This document shows positions 34,718-43,620 of a stretch of DNA of 46,479 nt, piece after piece. Numbering within the stretch: position 1 is the stretch's first letter; every line of letters starts with the position of its first letter. This stretch comes from Hyphomonadaceae bacterium. GTDB lineage: Bacteria > Pseudomonadota > Alphaproteobacteria > Caulobacterales > Aquidulcibacteraceae. The DNA is taken from positions 1-46,479 of the forward strand of contig JAJTGP010000046.1 in the NCBI GenBank assembly GCA_021299265.1, read 5' to 3'. The position numbers and the translations under genes were made by a program. The notes beneath the pieces are model-generated. The model worked only from the letters and a program-made list of their open reading frames with translations, was not told the DNA's origin and searched no databases.

Positions 34718-36643
34718 ATGAACCTCAGTGCCGTAACCCCTCGAGCATTTAATCTGACGGCCAGCCTGACGGTTGCTGTTGCTGCCTTTCTGGCACCAAT
34801 AGCGCTTCTGCTTGTCTTGTTTTTGCAAGAGCAGCAAAAGGCCATCGACTTTGCAAGCAAGGAACTCCTCGGCGTTGAAATGGCCAAGGCTATCAACGAT
34901 GCCGACATCAGCATTGGCCAAGCGATGTTTCAGTCTGAGACCAGCGGCGCGCTAACCTCGCAACTTTTCACATCCGTTTCAGACCTCAAACTCGCTCAAG
35001 GCCGATTTGGCGCAGCGTTTTCCACCGAGGCCACGGTCGCACAAGTTTCTGAGGATTTGCTAGAAATTGCTGGAAGCGGCAGAGCCGAAATTGGTGCCGT
35101 CAACACCATTCGCGCAAAATTGCGGACACTGACAGGACAAGTTGGCGATGCATCTAACCTGATCCTCGATCCAGAACTTGATTCCTATTATCTCATGGAC
35201 TTGCTGATTGTCCGCTTTCCTGAGACGCAAGCGATCCTGGATTCCAAAGCCGCAGCGATGGGCTATTTCAGGAGCGAGGACAAATCCAACGTTACCACAG
35301 ACGGCAACGAGCTTTTGCGACTGAGTGGTGGTTATCGCGTGGCGATCGACCAGTTGGAGGATTCGGCGTCTTCAGCACTTCGCCACTCTCGTCGAGCCGA
35401 TCGGCTTGGCATTTTCCAAAGTGAGTTTGCCGAAGGTATTCGTGCGCTCGACCGCTTGGATACCTATACCCGTCGCCTATCGGTTGGAAGCGAGACCTTT
35501 GAGCCAAAGGTTGCTGCCTCACTGGAGTGGCAAGCGCGCAAGCAGTTTCATGACGTTAGCCTGATCGTTGCAACCGAGCTATCCAGCCTGTTACAAGAGC
35601 GTATTGACCGCCTCGAGTCTGCGCGCAGCCAATCGCTTTTGGCCACTTCAATCCTGTTTGGTGTGGCGCTTGTCTTTGTGTTCGCTTTCCTGCGCTTCCG
35701 TGTGACTAAGCCACTGACCCTTCTAACCCAAGTCGCCGAACGATTTGTTGCGGGCGATCTGAGCGAGAAAACGCCGTTGCAAGGGCGTGCGGATGAAGTG
35801 GGTGCCCTCGCCCGCGCATTTGAGCGATTGCGTATTGATGCTGCTGGGCGGCTTGAAGCCGAAGCCGAGCGGGCAAGCGCTGTAGCGGCCAACAAAGCGA
35901 AGTCGGCATTCTTGGCTATCATGAGCCATGAGTTGCGTACGCCGCTGAATGCCGTCATCGGCTATGCCGAAATCCTGGAAGAAGATCTTCAAGGCACCAA
36001 CCAAGCACAAAGCCGCGCCGATGCAGAGCGGATAAAAGCTGCGGGCACGCATTTGCTGGGCGTCATCAACCAGATTCTAGACTTGTCGAAGATTGAAGCG
36101 GGCTCCATGGAGACCGAGGCAATTCCCTATTCGCCTGCGTCCATACTCCAAGAAATCGCCGACACCATTCGCCCGATCCTTGAAGTTAACAACAATGTGC
36201 TCGCCGTCCAGTCTGCACCGATTATGAATGCCTATGGCGACCCAATGCGATTGCGGCAATGTCTGTATAATCTAGCTTCCAATGCAGCCAAGTTCACCAG
36301 CAGCGGCATCGTCTCTCTAGAACTCAAGCAGCGCGGGGATCATTTGCTGTTTCAGGTGAAGGATAATGGGATTGGGATGACGGCAGAACAATTGACGCGC
36401 ATCTTTGATCCCTTTGTGCAGGCCGATGACTCTACCACTCGCAAATTCGGCGGCACGGGCCTCGGTTTGGCAATCACTCGCAAGCTTGCTCGCCTCATGG
36501 GTGGCGATGTGACCGTCAGCAGTGAGACCAATATTGGCTCGATGTTTGAGCTGACCATCTTGCAATATGATGAGGCCCATCGCGCGGCTGAACCAATCCT
36601 TGAACCTGACGCGAAGCCAGAGGGTCGGTCGTTAGCCGCTTAA
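34718..36643 (+). CDS. HAMP-domain sensor histidine kinase
   Basis: 641 aa. TM1 (about residues 17-37) and TM2 (about 306-326) bracket a large helical periplasmic sensor domain of about 270 residues with no recognised fold name. HAMP follows ([23 protein letters not shown]), then a short coiled coil. HisKA has the phosphoacceptor in [14 protein letters not shown] at about residue 404. HATPase shows the N box ([12 protein letters not shown]), G1 (VKDNGIGM), F box ([19 protein letters not shown]) and G2 ([13 protein letters not shown]). There is no receiver domain and no adjacent response regulator, so the partner is encoded elsewhere. The ATG at 34718 has a weak ribosome site. Confidence 0.93.
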   Translation: MNLSAVTPRAFNLTASLTVAVAAFLAPIALLLVLFLQEQQKAIDFASKELLGVEMAKAINDADISIGQAMFQSETSGALTSQLFTSVSDLKLAQGRFGAAFSTEATVAQVSEDLLEIAGSGRAEIGAVNTIRAKLRTLTGQVGDASNLILDPELDSYYLMDLLIVRFPETQAILDSKAAAMGYFRSEDKSNVTTDGNELLRLSGGYRVAIDQLEDSASSALRHSRRADRLGIFQSEFAEGIRALDRLDTYTRRLSVGSETFEPKVAASLEWQARKQFHDVSLIVATELSSLLQERIDRLESARSQSLLATSILFGVALVFVFAFLRFRVTKPLTLLTQVAERFVAGDLSEKTPLQGRADEVGALARAFERLRIDAAGRLEAEAERASAVAANKAKSAFLAIMSHELRTPLNAVIGYAEILEEDLQGTNQAQSRADAERIKAAGTHLLGVINQILDLSKIEAGSMETEAIPYSPASILQEIADTIRPILEVNNNVLAVQSAPIMNAYGDPMRLRQCLYNLASNAAKFTSSGIVSLELKQRGDHLLFQVKDNGIGMTAEQLTRIFDPFVQADDSTTRKFGGTGLGLAITRKLARLMGGDVTVSSETNIGSMFELTILQYDEAHRAAEPILEPDAKPEGRSLAA

Positions 36644-36647
36644 GCGG
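36636..36647. repeat. Perfect 12-bp palindrome between two convergent stop codons
   Basis: CCGCTTAAGCGG spans the sensor-kinase stop and ends next to the mutY stop. As RNA it gives a short hairpin on both strands with little loop. It may help separate the convergent transcripts. No T tract is present. Confidence 0.35.
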
Positions 36648-37733
36648 TTAAGCCGCCGCCAAGCCTAATTGTCCCGATGCGACAATTTTCTGCATCAAAC
36701 TGGGCAAAGCTGCCGTGCCCAATTCCCCTAGTGCCAAATGAAGATAACCAACCACGTTCTGGACTTGGGCGTGACTGGCCGCAAAGACCTGCATCCGCAG
36801 TTCAAAATGGGTGAAGACGTGGCGCACAGGCTCGCACGCTTGCCAGTCTGTTTTCGTTGGAAATCCGTCCATGACGCACGCAGAGGGTTCATAAGGTGTA
36901 TCGCGCCACGAAAGGTTCGGGACCTCCAGCATGCCACCCAACAGACCTTCATTTGGCCGGCGTCGGACCAAGATGCCGCCAGGATCTTGATGCACAAAAG
37001 CAACGCCATAGCGCACAGGCTTTGGCTTTTTCGCTTTCTTTTTCGGATAGTCGGCCGCAACACCCTGTGCGAACCCGGCACAACTCTCGGACCAAGGACA
37101 AAGCCCGCAGGAAGGGTTGCGTGGGGTACAGATGGTGGCGCCCAAGTCCATCAGCGCTTGAGCGAAATCGCCAGGTCTGTGGGTGTCCTCTAGCTTTGCA
37201 GCAGCATCGCGAAAAACAGGCTTGCCGGCAGGCAAAGCCGCCTCAATCAACCAAAGACGTGAGAGGACCCGTTCAACATTTCCGTCGACCGGCACGTGGG
37301 GCAGGTCAAAGGCAATGGCCGCTACCGCCGCCGCGGTATAAGGGCCAATGCCTTTGACCATCAGCAAGTCAGCTAGAGAAGTCGGAAACCCGCCTAAAGA
37401 TGCAACCCCTTTAGCGCCTGCATGCAGATTGCGCGCGCGGGCGTAATAGCCCAGCCCAGCCCACAACCCCAAAACATCGTCCAAGGGCGCAGCGGCCAGA
37501 TCTCCCAAGCGTGGATAGCGGATCAAGAAAGCCTCGAAATAAGGCTTTACCGTAACAACCCCGGTCTGTTGCAACATGATTTCTGATAGCCACACATGAT
37601 AGGGATCAGGGCGTCGGCCCGCTTTGCCCTCTGCTGGCGGCACGCGCCATGGGAGCTGACGTGCGTGGGCATCATACCAATCCAGCAATTGGTGCCTTAA
37701 GTCTTCAAGTGCGTTAGAAGCGGGCGTGTGCAT
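36648..37733 (-). CDS. mutY: A/G-specific adenine DNA glycosylase MutY
   Basis: 361 aa, complete. The N-terminal HhH-GPD glycosylase domain has SEIMLQQTGVVTVKPYFEAFLIRYP, and the hairpin MVKGIGPYTAAAVAAIAF followed by the catalytic Asp in VPVDGNVERVLSRL. The [4Fe-4S] loop C-x6-C-x2-C-x5-C is present (CTPRNPSCGLCPWSESC). A C-terminal NUDIX-like domain recognises 8-oxoG (HVFTHFELRMQVFAA). It removes A mispaired with 8-oxoguanine. It diverges from the DUF721 gene, 77 bp between starts. Confidence 0.97.
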   Translation of the reverse strand: MHTPASNALEDLRHQLLDWYDAHARQLPWRVPPAEGKAGRRPDPYHVWLSEIMLQQTGVVTVKPYFEAFLIRYPRLGDLAAAPLDDVLGLWAGLGYYARARNLHAGAKGVASLGGFPTSLADLLMVKGIGPYTAAAVAAIAFDLPHVPVDGNVERVLSRLWLIEAALPAGKPVFRDAAAKLEDTHRPGDFAQALMDLGATICTPRNPSCGLCPWSESCAGFAQGVAADYPKKKAKKPKPVRYGVAFVHQDPGGILVRRRPNEGLLGGMLEVPNLSWRDTPYEPSACVMDGFPTKTDWQACEPVRHVFTHFELRMQVFAASHAQVQNVVGYLHLALGELGTAALPSLMQKIVASGQLGLAAA

Positions 37734-37810
37734 GTGCTGTCCCTAGCCGCTTCGCGTCTCAAATACATCAGGGCCTCGCAGATCAGCACCGAATAGGGTA
37801 AGCATCGATC

Positions 37811-38353
37811 ATGGCGGAACCAACTTCACCTGACGGCGAACAGACCGGCTTTGACGCGCAGTTAGAGGTCGCAGCAGCCGCTTGGTTATCGCAGCGGCGC
37901 GGCAAACCCGTTTGGTTAGGCCCGCCGCCAGTGGCACGCCTCATTGCCAATTTAGTTCCCCAAGATCAGCGCAAAGCCGGCATGACCGCGCGCGAGCTTC
38001 AAGGGCGGTGGGCTGAGATTGTGGGAGACAAGATTGCCACCATTTGCCAGCCCGATCAGATCAAGGGCGAAACGCTGGTGCTAAAAGTGGTAGCAGCAGC
38101 AGCACCTTTGCTTTCCATGCGATCAAACGAGATTGTTGGGCTTGTTCGGCTCGCCGGGGCCAGTAAGATCAAGAAGTTGTCTTTGGTTCGTGCGCCTCTC
38201 AAACAAGCAATGAAGGCACCGGCTTCGACAACAAAACGAAAATTGAACGCCACTGAGCAGCGAAAACTGGATGAACAGCTTGAACAGGTGACCCAACCAA
38301 GCTTGAAAGCAGCCTTGACTCGGTTGGCCGAAGCCACCGCATCTATCGACTAA
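37811..38353 (+). CDS. DUF721 (DciA-like) protein
   Basis: 180 aa. The middle region (RKAGMTARELQGRWAEIVGDKIATICQPDQIKGETLVLKV ... MRSNEIVGLV) is the DUF721 domain, a KH-like nucleic-acid-binding fold. The domain is found in DciA, which helps load the replicative helicase in bacteria lacking DnaC. The C-terminal 60 residues are basic and helical. It starts the plus-strand group DUF721 / DsbA-like / DsbA-like / smc. DciA function is inference from the domain. Confidence 0.82.
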   Translation: MAEPTSPDGEQTGFDAQLEVAAAAWLSQRRGKPVWLGPPPVARLIANLVPQDQRKAGMTARELQGRWAEIVGDKIATICQPDQIKGETLVLKVVAAAAPLLSMRSNEIVGLVRLAGASKIKKLSLVRAPLKQAMKAPASTTKRKLNATEQRKLDEQLEQVTQPSLKAALTRLAEATASID

Positions 38354-38436
38354 GGGATGACCTTGCCCGATAAAGGCACATAGGATGACAATGCGGCCTC
38401 GCCTCCACGCGATGCAGGCGCAATAGGAGTGACCAG

Positions 38437-39117
38437 ATGTCTATTCAGTTCCGCACTTTTGGTTTTGCAGCCAAACTCGCCTTCGTTGCCACTGCCTTGG
38501 CGTTGAGCGCTTGTAGCCCGTCGACTGGCGGCAAGTCTGGGGGTGCCCCCAGCAGTGCGCTTGAGAATGCCACCGATTTTCCAATGGGCTCCAAGGATGC
38601 CAAAGTGGTGATGATTGAATATGCGTCGATCACTTGCCCACATTGCGCTAATTTCCACACCAATGTGTTGCCCACAATCAAGGAAAAATACATCACGCCA
38701 GGTAAGGTGCGTTATGTGTTCCGCGAATTCCCGACCATGCCTGTCGAACTGGCAACCGCTGGCCATTTGTTGGCGCGCTGTGCGGGTGGTGAAAAGCGCG
38801 ACCAAGTGATCGATGTCCTGATGCGTGGGCAAAGTGATCTTGTCACGCAAGCCCAAGGCCCATCGGGTGCCAAGCAAGCCCTGTTAAACGTAGCGGTTTC
38901 CGTCGGGATGAATGAAGGCCAATTTGACGCCTGTATGGCCAATCAAGATCAACTCAAAATCTTGGTGGAAGTGCAAGAAGGCGGCGTTAAAGCTGGCGTT
39001 CAGGGCACTCCAGCCATCTTTATCAATGGCGAGAAGTTCGAAGGGCCAGGCGGTCGTGAAATGACTGCTGACGATGTCAGCAAGGCTCTTGATGCAGCTC
39101 TGGCCAAAGCAAAATAA
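38437..39117 (+). CDS. DsbA-family thioredoxin-fold lipoprotein
   Basis: 226 aa, ATG at 38437 after AGGAG. The signal ends in a lipobox LALSAC with Cys26 as the probable lipid site. The following Ser argues against inner-membrane retention. The DsbA/DSBA-like active site is ITCPHCANFHTNVLP (CPHC), with the cis-Pro in VQGTPAIFINGEKF. The partial repeat of the DsbA helical insert (LLARCAGGEKRDQVIDVL) is present. It is likely a periplasmic thiol oxidoreductase (oxidase or isomerase). It is the first of two paralogues, 12 bp before the next. Confidence 0.9.
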   Translation: MSIQFRTFGFAAKLAFVATALALSACSPSTGGKSGGAPSSALENATDFPMGSKDAKVVMIEYASITCPHCANFHTNVLPTIKEKYITPGKVRYVFREFPTMPVELATAGHLLARCAGGEKRDQVIDVLMRGQSDLVTQAQGPSGAKQALLNVAVSVGMNEGQFDACMANQDQLKILVEVQEGGVKAGVQGTPAIFINGEKFEGPGGREMTADDVSKALDAALAKAK

Positions 39118-39129
39118 GGTCATACGCTG

Positions 39130-39933
39130 TTGCTTAAACGCCGCCCGTTGCTAGACTTTTGTCGTGCTGCCACTTGGCATGCTCGGGCGGCTGCTTGCCT
39201 GCTGGCAAGTCTACTAGCGCTGACGGCGGCAGGCGGTTTCGCTGCGGCCAAGGAAAAGCCAAAAGCGCCATCGGCTGCAGCCAAGGCACCTACCGTTCCA
39301 GCCCCGGTTGCGGATTGGCCTTTGGGGTCCGAGCGGGCGCAAGTGACCCTTCTTGAGTATGGCAGCTTGACCTGTTCCCATTGCGCAGACTTCAACAATA
39401 ATGTGCTTCCAGGCATAAAGGAAAAATATGTCGACACGGGCCGCGTGCGATATGTATTTCGTGCCTTTCCAACTCCGCCAATGGGCTTGTCCTATCCCAT
39501 GCATAGTCTGGCGCGATGTGCTGGGCCCAAGGGCTATCACCGCGTACTGGATGCTTTCTTTCAAAAGCAACGCCAAATCTTTGACGCCGCCCAGCAAGGA
39601 AACGGTGCGAAGGATGCGGTCTATTCTGTCTTCACGGAAGCAAGCGGCATGAATGCAGCCCAAGCAGACATCTGTTTGCGCAACAAGTCTTTTGCCGAAG
39701 CCGTCAATCAGCAATCCTTGAAGGGGGAAGAGATGGGGGTTGAGGGCACCCCAACCCTATTCATCCAGACGTCTAAAGGCGTCACGCTTATTCAGCCACC
39801 CTACGATGCAGAAAGCGTGGGTCGTGCTTTAGATGAGGCGATCGCTACCTTGCCACCGCCTTCGGTTGCCCGACCTGCTAAGGCAAAGACCAAAACAGAA
39901 GTCAAAGCAAAGCCCAAGGCCAAAAAGCCATGA
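39130..39933 (+). CDS. DsbA-family thioredoxin-fold protein, periplasmic
   Basis: 267 aa from a TTG at 39130, 12 bp after the previous stop. The N-terminal signal is ACLLASLLALTAAGGFAAA. The active site is LTCSHCADFNNNVLPGIKEKY (CSHC), with cis-Pro in VEGTPTLFIQ. The core is closely related to the preceding lipoprotein (shared GSL/SIT-C-HCA-F..NVLP.IKEKY and RVRYVFR.FPT), showing a tandem duplication. Odd features are the Ala/Pro/Lys-rich N-terminal linker and a C-terminal tail of Lys/Ala/Pro repeats (KAKTKTEVKAKPKAKKP). The tail is probably surface-exposed and basic. It overlaps smc by 4 nt (ATGA). Confidence 0.9.
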   Translation: MLKRRPLLDFCRAATWHARAAACLLASLLALTAAGGFAAAKEKPKAPSAAAKAPTVPAPVADWPLGSERAQVTLLEYGSLTCSHCADFNNNVLPGIKEKYVDTGRVRYVFRAFPTPPMGLSYPMHSLARCAGPKGYHRVLDAFFQKQRQIFDAAQQGNGAKDAVYSVFTEASGMNAAQADICLRNKSFAEAVNQQSLKGEEMGVEGTPTLFIQTSKGVTLIQPPYDAESVGRALDEAIATLPPPSVARPAKAKTKTEVKAKPKAKKP

Positions 39934-42900
39934 GGGTAACCGATTTGCGCGTGGTCGGGTTCAAGTCCTTTGTGGACCCCGTCCATTTGAAGATTGAACC
40001 GGGCCTCACTGGCATAGTTGGACCAAATGGCTGCGGCAAATCCAATATTTTGGAATCGCTTCGTTGGGTGATGGGCGCAACCTCGGCCCGGGCGCTACGC
40101 GGCGGGGAAATGGACGATGTCATTTTCGCAGGTACTGACAAGCGTCCAGCCCGTGACATTGCCGAAGTTGTCATCAGTCTGGATAATCGCGAAGGCCGCG
40201 CCCCCGCTCCGTTTGATCAAGACCCGGTTCTGGAAGTGTCCCGGAAAATCCGTCGCGCGGCAGGCTCAAACTTCAAGATCAATGGCAAGGAGGTGCGTGC
40301 ACGCGATGTCCAGCTTCTATTTGCTGACGCTTCAACTGGGGCAAATTCACCGGCTTTGGTTCGGCAAAATCAAGTCAGCGAATTGATCAATGCCAAGCCC
40401 GAAAATCGCCGTCGCATTCTCGAAGAAGCTGCGGGTATTTCAGGTCTTTATACTCGACGTCATGAAGCCGAACTCAAACTACGCGGCGCGCAGACGAATT
40501 TGGAGCGGCTGGATGATGTGATCCAAGCGATGCAGGACCAATTGAATGGTCTACGTCGTCAGGCACGCCAAGCCACGAAATATCGCGCCGTTGCCGAAGA
40601 AATCCGCACGTTGGAAACATTCCTGTTCGCGCAACGCTATAATGAGGCCCAGTCTGCCCTCGCCCAAGCGCAAGTAAATCAGCGCAAAGCGGAGCAAGAG
40701 CTGGCCGATGCAACTTTGGCTGCCAATAAAGCTGCGGCGGCAGCAGAAAACTCAGACGAGAGCCTAGGCGGTCTGCGCGAAGAACAAGCGGTCGCAGAAG
40801 CCATCCTTCGTCGACTGGAGGGGCAACGGATCGCCTGCGAGCGTGATCTTCAAAGTGCGCGGGATGCCTTGAATGCCGCAGAAGCCGATATGATACGTAT
40901 CCGGAATGACAAGACGCGCGAACAAACCCTGTTTGAAGATGCGACCCAAAATCTCCAACTGGTATCGGAGGCTTTGGCAAACCTGCCTGATCGTAGCGCT
41001 TTGGATGGCGAGATCGAGCAGGCAAAGACCGCCACGTCTCAAGCCAATGAGCTGCGCGAAGCGGCGGAAGCTGCTTTGACTACAGCTATTTCCCAGCGCG
41101 CCGCAGCAGTCGCAGAACGCAATGCGCAGTCGCGCGCCTATGAGGATGCCAAAGCGCAATTGCGCCGTCGGCAAGAAGCGCTTGCCCGCATTGAAGCCGA
41201 AGTGGCCCGCCTCAAGCTGGCCCTGCCGAATGATGATGTGCTCGCCATTGCGCGCAAGGAAGCAGAGGCCATCAGCGACGCTGCCAATGCAGCCGCTGAG
41301 CGTGCAGACCAAAGCGAGAAAGAAGCCGAAGAGGTTGCCGCTCAAGAGACAGAGGCCCGCGAGGCCGCCCGTCAAGCGCAAAACCAGCTCGACCGCCTGA
41401 TGTCAGAACTAAAAGCGCTCGAGGCCATGACAAAAAAGCCTGTCGCAGGGTCTTGGGCCAAGGTCCTCGACACCATTCGTCCCAAAGCGGGCTATGAGCG
41501 CGCAGTAGCGGCAGCCTTTGGCGATGAATTGCAGGCAGCCCTTGACGCAAAGGCGCCATCCGCTTGGACAGGCCAAGAGGTGCGCAGCTTTGATTGGCCC
41601 AAAGAGGTCACGGCCGTGACGGACTTCATCACGCAAGTTCCCGTTCAGTTGGAAGCTCGCCTTGCTGGGATTGGATTGGTTGATAGCGCTTTGTTTGATC
41701 GCCTGACGGACTTGCCGACCGGTGGCCGCCTTGTGACGATGGAAGGCGACATGCGGCGCTGGGATGGGTTTGTTCGGCGCAAGGATGCGGTTTCATCCGC
41801 GGCGGTAGAACTTGAACAACGAAACCGCCTTGAAGCCTTGCAAGGCCAAGTGCCAGCAGCCCAAGACACCGCCCAAGGCCTAGCCAAATCTGCAGCAGAA
41901 GCACGCGCAAAAGCGGATCAAAAACGAGCTCAAGCGCGCCACGCTCGCGCAGAGGCACCCCGCGCTTTTGCAGCCGTCGCCGGAGCACGCGACCGCATCG
42001 CCCGCTTGGAAGCAGACTTTGCGAGGGCGCGAGCCAGCTTTCAACAAGCAGAGATCAGTGCTGCTGCCGCCGCCGAAGAACAAAACCAAGCGAGCCTGCT
42101 CGTTGATGTCGCCGCTGAATTGCTGGCCGCTTTGCCACCGGAAGAAGACACGAGCCAATTGAATGCGGTGCAAGGCCAAGCACAAGAGGCGCGCGCCGGG
42201 GCAAACCAAGCCCAAGCCAGTTTGAACCAAATCCTCGCCCGTGCCGGAGCCCGTGACAGCCAAGAAGCCAATCTAAAGCGCGACTTGGGTTCTTGGCAGA
42301 CCCGCTTGAAGGCCGCTGAAGCGCGGCTGACAGAACTGGATCAAGAAAGCGCCAAGGCGATGGCGCGCAAACAGGCCGCAAGCAATGCGCCGATTGACAT
42401 TGAAAAGCGCCAACGCGAACTCTTGAGCCAAGTCCCCGCCGCCCAAGCGCGCAAAGCAAAAGCTGATGACGCGCTGAGCCAAACCGAGGCCAGTATCCGC
42501 AGCCTGCGCGATCAAGACCGGGTAGCCAGCCAAGCTTTGTCAGCCGCACGAGAAGCCCGCGCCGCCGCTACCATCCGGACCGAGGCCGCTACCGAACGTC
42601 TGGCTGAACTGAGTGACGAGATCCGCCGCGCCCTACAAATGGACCCAGCCGATTGCGAACGTCGCGCGCGGGCCGCCTTGGGCGAAGCATTTGATCAAAC
42701 CACGATCCAAGCGACCGAGCAAAGGCTGGCGAAGTTACTTTATGACCGGGAGGCCATCGGCGGGGTCAATCTGCGGGCCGACGAAGAAGTGGCCGAACAA
42801 GAAGCCCGCTTAACCGCTCTGGTTGCCGATAAGGACGATCTGACTTCGGCCATCGCCAAGCTGCGTGGTGGTGTCGACCAAATCAATGAAGAGGGCAAGG

Positions 42901-43382
42901 AGCGCCTTGTTGCAGCCTTTGACACGGTGCATGGCCATTTCCGGGTCTTGTTTGAAGCCTTGTTTGACGGTGGCACAGCTGAACTGCGGCTGACGGAAAG
43001 CGATGACCCACTGGGCGGTGGCTTGGAGGTCTATGCCTGCCCGCCTGGAAAGAAGCTGCAGAGCCTGACCCTGATGAGCGGCGGTGAACAGGCGCTGACC
43101 GCTTCAGCCCTAATTTTTGCGGTGTTCCTATCCAACCCAGCGCCAATCTGCGTCCTAGACGAAGTCGACGCGCCTTTGGATGATTCCAACGTCGACCGTT
43201 ACTGCCGCTTGTTGAATGAAATGCGCCAGCGGACCGAAACTCGCTTTATCGTCATCACCCACCATCCCATCACCATGGCCCGTATGGACCGCTTGTTTGG
43301 CGTCACGATGGCAGAGCGCGGCGTGTCGCAATTGGTGAGTGTTGATTTGAGTCGCGCAGAAGCCTTGATCTCGGCAGAATAA
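39930..43382 (+). CDS. smc: Chromosome segregation protein SMC
   Basis: 1150 aa, start overlapping the upstream stop (ATGA). N-terminal head: Walker A GIVGPNGCGKSNILESLRWVMG. Two long Ala/Glu/Gln-rich coiled coils flank a hinge at roughly residues 500-630 (WAKVLDTIRPKAGYERAVAAAFGDEL onward). C-terminal head: signature TLMSGGEQALTASALIFA and Walker B CVLDEVDAPLDDSN, with the D-loop in the same segment. It condenses and aligns replicated chromosome arms with ScpA/ScpB, which are not in this window. Length and all ATPase motifs are normal. Confidence 0.97.
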   Translation: MRVTDLRVVGFKSFVDPVHLKIEPGLTGIVGPNGCGKSNILESLRWVMGATSARALRGGEMDDVIFAGTDKRPARDIAEVVISLDNREGRAPAPFDQDPVLEVSRKIRRAAGSNFKINGKEVRARDVQLLFADASTGANSPALVRQNQVSELINAKPENRRRILEEAAGISGLYTRRHEAELKLRGAQTNLERLDDVIQAMQDQLNGLRRQARQATKYRAVAEEIRTLETFLFAQRYNEAQSALAQAQVNQRKAEQELADATLAANKAAAAAENSDESLGGLREEQAVAEAILRRLEGQRIACERDLQSARDALNAAEADMIRIRNDKTREQTLFEDATQNLQLVSEALANLPDRSALDGEIEQAKTATSQANELREAAEAALTTAISQRAAAVAERNAQSRAYEDAKAQLRRRQEALARIEAEVARLKLALPNDDVLAIARKEAEAISDAANAAAERADQSEKEAEEVAAQETEAREAARQAQNQLDRLMSELKALEAMTKKPVAGSWAKVLDTIRPKAGYERAVAAAFGDELQAALDAKAPSAWTGQEVRSFDWPKEVTAVTDFITQVPVQLEARLAGIGLVDSALFDRLTDLPTGGRLVTMEGDMRRWDGFVRRKDAVSSAAVELEQRNRLEALQGQVPAAQDTAQGLAKSAAEARAKADQKRAQARHARAEAPRAFAAVAGARDRIARLEADFARARASFQQAEISAAAAAEEQNQASLLVDVAAELLAALPPEEDTSQLNAVQGQAQEARAGANQAQASLNQILARAGARDSQEANLKRDLGSWQTRLKAAEARLTELDQESAKAMARKQAASNAPIDIEKRQRELLSQVPAAQARKAKADDALSQTEASIRSLRDQDRVASQALSAAREARAAATIRTEAATERLAELSDEIRRALQMDPADCERRARAALGEAFDQTTIQATEQRLAKLLYDREAIGGVNLRADEEVAEQEARLTALVADKDDLTSAIAKLRGGVDQINEEGKERLVAAFDTVHGHFRVLFEALFDGGTAELRLTESDDPLGGGLEVYACPPGKKLQSLTLMSGGEQALTASALIFAVFLSNPAPICVLDEVDAPLDDSNVDRYCRLLNEMRQRTETRFIVITHHPITMARMDRLFGVTMAERGVSQLVSVDLSRAEALISAE

Positions 43383-43620
43383 GTCGGTCAAAGCCAAAGC
43401 ACCCACAATCGATTGCACAATTTTGATGCACACACCTCACGAATTTGTGACTGTTCTGCAACAAGTTTGAGTCAAAGACGCTTGCAGCGCCAATCTCGTG
43501 CGGAATTTCGGAGATTTGGATGCTCCCTGCCTTGTCATAACAATTTTGTGAGATATCGACGAAAAGTCAGTGTTTTTACAAATCTGACTTCGAGAAGTCA
43601 CCATTAAGGATAAAACATCC

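Noticed and set aside
43466-43476. TTTGA-G-TCAAA palindrome upstream of the damaged receptor, as an FNR-like site
   Set aside because: The half-sites are one base apart instead of six, so it cannot be an FNR/FixK site. It contains a GANTC and may be chance.
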